A DNA stretch of 12,851 nucleotides from Desulfohalobiaceae bacterium (GTDB taxonomy: Bacteria; Desulfobacterota; Desulfovibrionia; Desulfovibrionales; Desulfothermaceae), in the NCBI GenBank assembly GCA_021737115.1, contig JAIPER010000062.1, forward strand, positions 1-12,851, read 5' to 3'. The stretch's first letter is position 1. Each line of letters starts with the position of its first letter. Shown here in pieces: positions 7,618-12,636 of the stretch. Both the position numbers and the translations under genes were made by a program. Below the pieces are notes generated by a model, which was not told the origin of the DNA, did not search any database, and was given only the letters and a program-made list of their open reading frames with translations.

Positions 7618-7658
7618 TTCTTGTATTTTATGACAGGGTTCAAGGGATAAGGCACTAA
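7618..7658. repeat. Core repeat, copy A (degenerate)
   Basis: This copy starts TTCTTGT, has TATGACA in the middle and ends TAAGGCACTAA. It matches copies at 7952-7991, 11742-11781 (inverted) and 12557-12595 at the two ends and the centre, with variable bases between. The terminal TAAGGCACTA (7648-7657) is identical to 7982-7991. Confidence 0.55.
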
Positions 7659-7664
7659 TTTCTA

Positions 7665-7809
7665 CAGGCCTGACCCTGATGAAACCCTGCTGCGCAGGAC
7701 ACTTCGTGTGTTTCATAGGGCAGGTCGGCCTGAAGAAAGGTTAATCACCTGCGGTGAAGTTTTTTCCCCGCGATAGCGGGATGAAACCTTCCTGACTGCG
7801 ATCAGCAGG
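7665..7809. ncRNA. Cluster of small hairpins including a predicted three-way junction
   Basis: A long imperfect stem pairs CAGGCC (7665-7670) with GGCCTG (7727-7732), CCCT (7674-7677) with AGGG (7717-7720), and ATGAAAC (7679-7685) with GTTTCAT (7710-7716). It encloses two perfect mini-hairpins: CCTGC-TGC-GCAGG (7686-7698) and ACAC-TTC-GTGT (7699-7709). Outside it follow CACC-TGC-GGTG (7746-7756), CCCGC-GATA-GCGGG (7767-7780) and CTGA...TCAG (7792-7805). GATGAAACC occurs twice (7678-7687 region and 7780-7788). Such packing of stems suggests a structured RNA or a palindromic interspersed repeat. The direction of any transcript is unknown. Confidence 0.4.
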
Positions 7810-7828
7810 CTGGAAAATCTCTTTCTTT

Positions 7829-7858
7829 ATTCGTGCCAATTCGTGAGCATTCGTGGAC
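7829..7858. repeat. Three 10-bp tandem ATTCGTG units
   Basis: ATTCGTGCCA, ATTCGTGAGC and ATTCGTGGAC follow each other exactly, a 10-bp period near one helical turn. It lies just before an AT-rich stem (7859-7883). It could be a protein-binding array or simply part of an interspersed repeat. Confidence 0.5.
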
Positions 7859-7888
7859 AAAATTCTTTTTTCTTGAGAATTTTTTGTA

Positions 7889-7991
7889 TGTTATTTGGGA
7901 TTTGATATTTATGATTTGCTTCAAGATCGTGATGGTTTAGGTTAACAGAATTTCTTGTTTTTCATGGCACAGAATTACGCGTAAGGCACTA
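7889..7991. repeat. 103-bp inverted repeat, left copy
   Basis: Bases 7889-7991 match the reverse complement of 11742-11844 over the full 103 positions with three mismatches (7906, 7911 and 7986), without gaps. The last 40 bases (7952-7991) are the core found twice more in degenerate form. The inner end coincides with the TAG stop codon of the HEAT-like gene (7989-7991), so the repeat supplies that codon. The pair brackets about 3.75 kb. Confidence 0.9.
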
Positions 7992-8816
7992 TTCAAACTC
8001 GTATCCCCCTTCGTCCGGATCATTGTAAAAGCCCAGGTATCCATCCACCATGCCCAGGGAATCATAAGCGGCATTCATGATATCCCGGTCATCGCTCGAG
8101 ATCAGCTCAAACAGCAAAGGCTGCGACTTATGGGGCTGAATGCCGCCCAGAGCCGCAATAGCCGCCAGTCGAAGGGGTTTTGCGGTTTTCTCTGAACCCG
8201 CGAGTGAGGAAATGCGCGGCCAGGCCTTGTCCAGCCTCCAGTTTCCGGCGGCGCAGACCGCATGCAAGAGAATATCCCGGTTACTGCTGTTCAAGGCCTC
8301 CAGTATCTCTTCTTCAAACCCGGGCACATACCTCATGCAAAAGACCGCCGTCAGCTTCCAGGCCTGATCTCCGCTTGCATAGGCCTCTTCGACTGCTTGT
8401 TCATGCCATCTTTGTTCAGCCCGGACCGAGGCCTCGAGGATGCTCCTGCGGACACTGCCTGGAATGCCTTCGTCATGGAACAGTTTGCAGAAGCTGGAGC
8501 AAATTTTTTGAAATGTCTGTTTTGTAATGGGCAACTTTTCCGGCCCGTCGAATTTCTGGAAATCCGCCAATTCGAGGACAGGCCCCAGTGACAGGGCGGC
8601 TCGCCGTCGCAGAATTTCAGGTTCATCATCTTCTGCGATGGAGAGCAAAGCCTTTGCTATTTGATTATTGATCGCCTTCGTGTCGCCGACCAGTTGAGCG
8701 TCCAGGAAGCGATCCGTATCCATGACCCGCCTTTTTTGAAGAGCCCGGTGCAGCAATGTCCTTGAGTTTTCAGGACCCTGCCGAGTTTCGGTGTCAGTCA
8801 GATTCGACATGTCCAT
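7989..8816 (-). CDS. HEAT-like repeat protein
   Basis: This is a soluble 275-residue alpha-helical protein with HEAT/adaptin-like repeats and no signal peptide or membrane segment. Helical repeat units are recognisable as RRRAALSLGPVLE, SVRRSILEASVRAE, WKLTAVFCMRYVPGFEEEI, DILLHAVCAAGNWRL, LRLAAIAALGGI and DIMNAAYDSLGMVDG, spaced about 30-40 residues apart. Such proteins act as scaffolds for protein-protein contacts; no catalytic residues are expected. The C-terminal tail is strongly acidic (NDPDEGGYEFE). The ATG at 8816 follows a GAAGGAAGAAG ribosome-binding site. An upstream in-frame start at 8879 lacks one. The stop codon lies inside the end of the 103-bp repeat. It is divergent from the nucleotide cyclase gene across about 200 bp. 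A shared promoter region suggests, but does not prove, a functional link. Confidence 0.82.
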   Translation of the reverse strand: MDMSNLTDTETRQGPENSRTLLHRALQKRRVMDTDRFLDAQLVGDTKAINNQIAKALLSIAEDDEPEILRRRAALSLGPVLELADFQKFDGPEKLPITKQTFQKICSSFCKLFHDEGIPGSVRRSILEASVRAEQRWHEQAVEEAYASGDQAWKLTAVFCMRYVPGFEEEILEALNSSNRDILLHAVCAAGNWRLDKAWPRISSLAGSEKTAKPLRLAAIAALGGIQPHKSQPLLFELISSDDRDIMNAAYDSLGMVDGYLGFYNDPDEGGYEFE

Positions 8817-9017
8817 ATCTTCTTCCTTCTTTGTGTTTTTTGATCCAGAATACAGACACTCTTTCCTATTCTTTAGCACTTTAGTGCAGGGTTAAACGGA
8901 AGAAAAGGGTGAAAAATCGGGGATCATAAACAGACCGGTTCAACTTAATTTCAGGTAGATAAAATATGAGGCAATGGCTGTTTGAAATATGAGTCAAGGA
9001 CGGGTAAAATTCGAGGT

Positions 9018-10556
9018 ATGGAAAGGAGACTGGTCTGGTATAAAAACATGATGCTCGCCGGCAACCTTGCTGCAAATCTGTGCGGCATTGCCCTGGTCAG
9101 CTACTTTCTGACCAGGCCCTTCAGCGGTTTCTCACCGGTTGCCTGGGACCTACGACAGCAGCTCGGCTGGATTTTCGATCCGATAGCCCTGGCGGCGATG
9201 GTTTTTTTGAACTTTTACTATGAAAGGCCGATACGGCGTTTCGTGAATCTGCAAAGAGAGGGGCAGAGCATATCCGGCGACCTGGCTCTTAGGGCCAGAC
9301 AGCGGGTCCTCAACGAGCCGTTTTTTTTGATGGCCTTGAATTTTTGCTTCTGGCTGTTGGCCGGGGGGTTCTACGCAACAGCCTTTCTGCATTTGGGACT
9401 GGGCATGGAAGCAGTGCGCAGCGGAATCCTGCGCAGCCTTTTTACTGGCCTGGTGACCATCATCCTGGCTTTTTTCGTGCTGCAGTTTCTCAAACAAAGG
9501 TGGATGGCCCCCTATTTTTTTCCCAGGGGAGGTCTGTACAGAACTCCGAAAACACTCCGCATCCGTATCAGCACCCGGCTGGTGGCCATGCTTTGCGCCT
9601 GCAATATCCTTCCGCTTCTGGCCATACTCTATATTTTCCATTTGAGTCCCTTTGCGGCAAGTGCAAAATCAAGGACTTTCGAAGTCTTGAGCTCGGCCGT
9701 TACTGTGGATGTTTTGATTTTCATCACCCTAGGCATCGTATTGACCATTCTCGTCAGCCGGAATCTTTCCCGCCCCCTGCATAATATGATCGATGTGCTC
9801 CGCGCAGTGCAGCACGGGGAACTGGAAAAAAGAGTTCAGGTGACCACGAACGACGAGCTCGGCTATTGCGGAGATGTCATCAATGAAATGACACAGGGGC
9901 TGGAAGAGCTCGATTTCATCAAGGACACGTTCGGCAAGTATGTCAGCCAAGAGGTCCGCGACGAGATCCTGTCCGGAGACGTCCCCCTTGACGGAGAAAC
10001 CAAGGAGGTGACCATCCTCTTTGCCGATCTCAGAAATTTCACCCTGCTGGTGGAGACCCTGCCCCCACGGGAACTGGTCCGGATCATCAACTTTTACTTC
10101 ACCGAGATGGAAAAGATCATCCATGCCCACCACGGCCTGGTTTTGCAGTATATCGGAGACGAGATCGAGGCGGTCTTCGGGGCGCCCCTGGCCAGAGAAG
10201 ATCACGCCGCCATGGCCGTACAGGCAGCACTGGACATGCAACAGCGTTTGCAGGGGGTCAACGAGACCCTGAAACAAAGCGGGCACCAGCCGCTTCTTCA
10301 CGGGATCGGGATCCACAGCGGCAGGGCTCTGGCCGCCAATATCGGCAGCCCCAACCGGCTGTCCTACGCCCTGGTCGGGGAGACGGTCAACCTGGCTTCC
10401 AGGCTGCAGGAGCTGAGCAAAAAGTACGACAACAGGATCGTCATCAGCCAGTCCACCAGGGATAAACTGAATGGCGAAGTGAGGCTCAAACCCCTGCCGC
10501 AGGAAAAGGTCAGGGGGATTGAGCATAGTGTTGAGATTTATACGCCGGTGGCATAA
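9018..10556 (+). CDS. Membrane-bound class III nucleotide (adenylate/guanylate) cyclase with HAMP domain
   Basis: The protein is predicted to make a cyclic nucleotide from NTP in response to a membrane signal. About six hydrophobic helices lie near residues 11-31, 48-68, 100-125, 135-155, 187-208 and 224-250. A HAMP-like linker (SRNLSRPLHNMIDVLRAVQ, then ELEKRVQVTTNDELG) follows, then the FGKYVSQEVRDEIL lead-in and a class III catalytic domain. Metal aspartates are D337 (FADLRNFT) and D381 (YIGDEIEAVFGAP). N458 and R462 in VNLASR match the transition-state residues. The usual base-recognition lysine is Q377, and the usual Asp/Thr is A451 (YALVGETVN). I chose ATG 9018; a TTG at 8982, in frame and 36 bp upstream with GAGG before it, is an alternative. 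Neither start has an ideal ribosome-binding site. A truncated nitroreductase gene starts 37 bp downstream. Confidence 0.92.
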   Translation: MERRLVWYKNMMLAGNLAANLCGIALVSYFLTRPFSGFSPVAWDLRQQLGWIFDPIALAAMVFLNFYYERPIRRFVNLQREGQSISGDLALRARQRVLNEPFFLMALNFCFWLLAGGFYATAFLHLGLGMEAVRSGILRSLFTGLVTIILAFFVLQFLKQRWMAPYFFPRGGLYRTPKTLRIRISTRLVAMLCACNILPLLAILYIFHLSPFAASAKSRTFEVLSSAVTVDVLIFITLGIVLTILVSRNLSRPLHNMIDVLRAVQHGELEKRVQVTTNDELGYCGDVINEMTQGLEELDFIKDTFGKYVSQEVRDEILSGDVPLDGETKEVTILFADLRNFTLLVETLPPRELVRIINFYFTEMEKIIHAHHGLVLQYIGDEIEAVFGAPLAREDHAAMAVQAALDMQQRLQGVNETLKQSGHQPLLHGIGIHSGRALAANIGSPNRLSYALVGETVNLASRLQELSKKYDNRIVISQSTRDKLNGEVRLKPLPQEKVRGIEHSVEIYTPVA

Positions 10557-10593
10557 TTCCAGAGTTGGATCAATATAATCCGAGGTTTTCACC

Positions 10594-10917
10594 ATGTCCA
10601 AGAAACTGATCCTTGTAGCGGCAGTGGCCCTCATGGTTTTTGGTTTCAGCTTGAAGGAGGTGCGTATGGCCCCCGATCTTTTCGCTCAAACCGAGTCACG
10701 GGCAATGGACCTGCCCGCGGTGGAGCGCAAAAAACCCGGTTCCTTTTCAGATCTCATGTATCAGCGGTCCTCGGTTCGGAACTTTTCTCGGGGAACAATC
10801 AGCCTGGAGCAGGTTTCCAAGATCCTGTTCGCAGCCCAGGGCATTACCAGAGGCGGGAATTACCGAACCGTGCCTTCGGCCGATGCGCTCTATCCTCTGG
10901 AAGTCTATTTGTCTTAA
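10594..10917 (+). pseudogene. Truncated nitroreductase-family gene (5' half only)
   Basis: The 107-residue reading has an N-terminal hydrophobic leader (LILVAAVALMVFGF, residues 5-18). It then shows the start of an FMN-dependent nitroreductase/SagB-type dehydrogenase: RSSVRNF at 58-64 (flavin phosphate-binding region), LEQVSKILFAAQGIT, and RTVPSADALYPLEVYL, where relatives usually have PSAGALYP. The reading stops two codons after EVYL. Family members continue for another 80-120 residues with the rest of the flavin site and the dimer interface, so activity is unlikely. The next 60 bases show no continuation in any frame, which points to a deletion or recombination breakpoint near 10912 rather than a frameshift. 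The start is well formed (GAGG 8 nt before the ATG), and it follows the cyclase gene by 37 bp. Confidence 0.8.
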
Positions 10918-10978
10918 GTTTTGCTGAACGAGAGGGTGATCTGATTGTCTGCAAGCTGAACCATGAGAAGGCTTTTCC

Positions 10979-11287
10979 ATGCCCACGCTGTTCACACAAG
11001 AGATCGTCAGCCTCATTCGAAAAATCCCCAGGGGCAAGGTGACCACCTACGGTCTGCTGGCCGGGGCTGCGGGCAATCGCCGGGGGGCGCGGCAGGTGGT
11101 CCGGATCCTGCATACCTGTTCCAAGCAGGAGGGATTGCCCTGGCACCGGGTCGTCAACCGGGAGGGCCGGATCGCCCTTTCCCGGTTTCACGGCTATGAG
11201 CTCCAGAAGAGCCTTCTGGAGGCCGAAGGGGTCCGGTTTTCGGAAGACGGGCGCATCGAATTCGACCGCTTTCTCTGGAGACCTTGA
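10979..11287 (+). CDS. Alkyltransferase-like protein (ATL), MGMT-related DNA-binding protein without the acceptor cysteine
   Basis: This 102-residue protein covers only the C-terminal DNA-binding domain of O6-alkylguanine-DNA alkyltransferases. It has IPRGKVTTYG with Tyr24, GARQVVRIL with R38 as the probable arginine finger, and LPWHRVVN. The active-site PCHR of true alkyltransferases is PWHR here (Trp55), the hallmark of ATL proteins such as E. coli YbaZ. These bind O6-alkylguanine and hand the lesion to nucleotide excision repair instead of removing the alkyl group. Length is standard for an ATL and the gene appears intact. AGAAGG is placed about 6-8 nt before the ATG. It sits between two broken genes with almost no spare DNA: the nitroreductase remnant ends 61 bp before, and the AAA-ATPase remnant abuts its 3' end. 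Confidence 0.93.
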   Translation: MPTLFTQEIVSLIRKIPRGKVTTYGLLAGAAGNRRGARQVVRILHTCSKQEGLPWHRVVNREGRIALSRFHGYELQKSLLEAEGVRFSEDGRIEFDRFLWRP

Positions 11288-11303
11288 GAAGGGAGCTTGC
11301 GGA

Positions 11304-11696
11304 TATCAGTTCCGCGAAGCGTTCCCGCAAATCGCGGCGATGGGTAGATACCCCATATTCGGCCTCATGGTTCTCCAGAATAGCCTCAAAGCGTATATCC
11401 AAGTCCTGAACGCTTTGCATGACCCCGGCCCCAAAGCTGATATGCAGCACAGGACGGCCAGTCTCCCAATCCCAGTGATCAAAGAGATGCAGTCCGTGAA
11501 ATAGTCCCTTTTTACCTTGATAGGCAGCCTTGATGGTGCTCAGGAACAGGCTTTTGCCGAAACGTCTGGGGCGGGAAAGGAAATAATAATCGTCGTCTTG
11601 AGTCAATTCCCTGATAAATCTGGTTTTATCGACATAATAGCAATTGCTTTCAATCAGCTTGGTAAAGGTCTGGATCCCGATGGGCAGCTTTTTCAT
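11304..11696 (-). pseudogene. Truncated AAA-ATPase-like gene (N-terminal part of an AAA-ATPase_like/PD-(D/E)XK family protein)
   Basis: The N-terminus MKKLPIGIQTFTKLIESNCY, the YVDKTRFIREL segment, and the modified Walker A SRPRRFGKSLFLST are diagnostic of the AAA-ATPase_like family. These are proteins of about 500-580 residues with a C-terminal nuclease-like domain, often present in many copies per genome. Only about 131 residues, up to RERFAELI, are family-like. The reading then runs on into the antisense of the ATL gene until 11154, so the Walker B part and the whole C-terminal half are gone. The ATG at 11696 has GAGG about 11 nt upstream; an in-frame ATG at 11714 has no ribosome-binding site. 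The breakpoint lies near 11295-11304, within about 20 bp of the ATL stop codon. Confidence 0.82.
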
Positions 11697-11741
11697 CTCA
11701 TAAGACCTCAGCATGTAATGAAAAAAATAATGTAAGCATGT

Positions 11742-11844
11742 TAGTGTCTTACGCGTAATTCTGTGCCATGAAAAACAAGAAATTCTGTTAACCTAAACCA
11801 TCACGATCTTGAAGCAAATCACAAATTTCAAATCCCAAATAACA
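11742..11844. repeat. 103-bp inverted repeat, right copy
   Basis: This is the reverse complement of 7889-7991 with three mismatches and no gap. The first 40 bases (11742-11781) are the core shared with 7618-7658 and 12557-12595. It begins 27 bp upstream of the in-frame ATG at 11714 of the AAA-ATPase remnant. It merges at its outer end with the AAATAAC tandem array, whose first unit is inside the repeat. Confidence 0.9.
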
Positions 11845-11878
11845 AATAACAAATAACAAATAACAAATAACAAATAAA
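11837..11878. repeat. Tandem 7-bp AAATAAC array
   Basis: Five perfect AAATAAC units (11837-11871) are followed by one AAATAAA. The left copy of the 103-bp repeat has only the first unit, so the array expanded on this side or contracted on the other. Slipped-strand copy-number change is likely. Confidence 0.85.
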
Positions 11879-11996
11879 TTCCAATACTCAAACCACAAAA
11901 TCCAAACAAGAAAGTAAGAATATCAGACTGAAAGAGCTATATGTACGTTCCGCGTTTGATATTTGAGATTTGCAGTTTGTGATTTACTTGGGATTT

Positions 11997-12045
11997 GGTG
12001 CTTGGGATTTGGAATTTTCCTCAAGGTGCTTGGGATTTGGAATTT
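11997..12045. repeat. Two 21-bp direct repeats, 28-bp period
   Basis: GGTGCTTGGGATTTGGAATTT occurs at 11997-12017 and again at 12025-12045. Related words (TTTGAGATTTG, TTGTGATTT) lie just before, from 11958. They share the TTTGGGATTTG motif with the outer end of the 103-bp repeat, so the low-complexity part of the composite repeat seems to have grown by duplication. Confidence 0.75.
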
Positions 12046-12063
12046 CATGTTCTATTCAATATG

Positions 12064-12087
12064 GGTTGCGGGCGAAGCCAGCTTTGG
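12064..12087 (+). repeat. 24-bp motif, right copy of the outer inverted pair
   Basis: GGTTGCGGGCGAAGC, a C, then AGCTTTGG. It matches the reverse complement of 7577-7600 with one mismatch. Similarity resumes weakly at 12126-12154, overlapping the end of the receiver-domain remnant. Confidence 0.6.
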
Positions 12088-12144
12088 TCAAGTGGCGTAG
12101 GATGTCAAGCGATGGGATGGCCGTATTCCATGACTCTTGTGCAA

Positions 12145-12513
12145 TCATTCTGATATGTTGCCTTTGGCTTCGTCCAGGACGTCCCGCACTGTTCTCAGCA
12201 GATCGCTTTTGTCGACCGGCTTCATCAACAACCCGTCGCTGTCCAGCTCCTCTTGTCTTCCTTTGATTTGTTCACTGAATCCAGTGCAGAGGATGACCGG
12301 GACATCGCCGCAAATGTGTTTTATGGCCGAGGCCAGCTTGTCGCCGCTCATTTTGGGCATGGTCATGTCCGTGACCACCAGGTCAAAGCTCTCAGTCTAG
12401 GCGCGAAAAAATCTCCTATATGTTCAGCCTGTTCTCCGTGGATGTGATAGTGTAGCCAAACTGCTGGAGAAGCTGCTGCTGTTCCCTGTTTGATCGACAA
12501 CTATCTCTTCAGT
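12145..12513 (-). pseudogene. Decayed receiver domain, probably the C-terminus of a hybrid sensor kinase
   Basis: The C-terminal two thirds are open and clearly a phosphoacceptor receiver: FDLVVTDMTMPKMSGDKLA carries the phosphorylatable Asp, VPVILCTGF the conserved Thr, LLMKPVDKS the conserved Lys, and RTVRDVLDE the last helix. This style is typical of receivers at the C-terminal end of hybrid histidine kinases. The N-terminal third survives in pieces: TEEIVVD (12513-12493) in one frame, then EQQQLLQQFGYTITSTEN in a second frame, interrupted by a TAG and a one-base shift just before FDLVV. At least two frameshifts and one nonsense codon are therefore needed, and no kinase domain lies upstream. 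The product cannot be functional as a complete receiver. A GTG at 12378 could start a 77-residue piece, which I consider unlikely to be used. Confidence 0.75.
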
Positions 12514-12556
12514 CGATACTGCTCCAATTAGAGAAATGAGCCACAGACAAACAACC

Positions 12557-12595
12557 TTCTTGTTTTCATGACATGGTTTAGCCGATAAGTCACTA
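12557..12595. repeat. Core repeat, copy D (degenerate)
   Basis: It starts TTCTTGTTTTCATGACA and ends GATAAGTCACTA, matching 7952-7991 at both ends and differing in the middle. It lies about 40 bp beyond the stop codon of the leftward GGDEF gene, so it would be transcribed at that gene's 3' end, as copy B is for the HEAT-like gene. Confidence 0.5.
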
Positions 12596-12636
12596 AAAAA
12601 ACTGGATTTTTTCCCGACAGCCAATCGTCAATCCCG

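Larger units (their letters stand above)
7463..7988. other. Gene-free, repeat- and hairpin-rich spacer
   Basis: I find no credible gene in these 526 bases. In order they hold: the desaturase 3' hairpin; a 24-bp motif repeated inverted at 12064-12087; a degenerate copy of the about-40-bp core repeat (7618-7658); a run of small GC-rich hairpins (7665-7809); three 10-bp ATTCGTG units (7829-7858); an AT-rich stem with AAAATTCT arms (7859-7883); and the left copy of the 103-bp inverted repeat. Short reading frames here have no family resemblance. Confidence 0.65.
11697..12144. other. Gene-free AT-rich repeat spacer
   Basis: No gene is supported in these 448 bases. They contain, in order, the right copy of the 103-bp inverted repeat, the AAATAAC tandem array, an AT-rich stretch, two 21-bp direct repeats of the TTGGGATTTGGAATTT type, and the 24-bp motif that is inverted relative to 7577-7600. 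The short reading at 11970-12266 is not like any family and partly runs antisense to the receiver remnant. Confidence 0.65.

Noticed and set aside
7449..7655. Small leftward reading frame of 68 codons after the desaturase gene
   Set aside because: It spans the 3' hairpin, the 24-bp repeat and core copy A, so its sequence is repeat-derived; no ribosome-binding site or family resemblance.
10574..10579. A perfect TATAAT just before the nitroreductase remnant
   Set aside because: No -35 box lies at a fitting distance, and the start point would fall within the ribosome-binding site. It is probably chance in an AT-rich gap.
9729..10634. A 301-codon leftward open reading frame across the cyclase catalytic domain
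   Set aside because: It is antisense to conserved class III cyclase motifs and has no recognisable domain.
11742..11844. The 103-bp repeats as integron attC sites
   Set aside because: The RYYYAAC/GTTRRRY core boxes and the attC-type imperfect palindrome are not present, and no integrase is visible.
11837..11878. The tandem array as a CRISPR
   Set aside because: Units are 7 bp and contiguous, with no spacers and no cas genes.
12424..12624. A 66-codon leftward open reading frame read as a separate small gene
   Set aside because: Its only recognisable part (TEEIVVD) is the first strand of the decayed receiver domain; the rest has no features and overlaps core repeat copy D.
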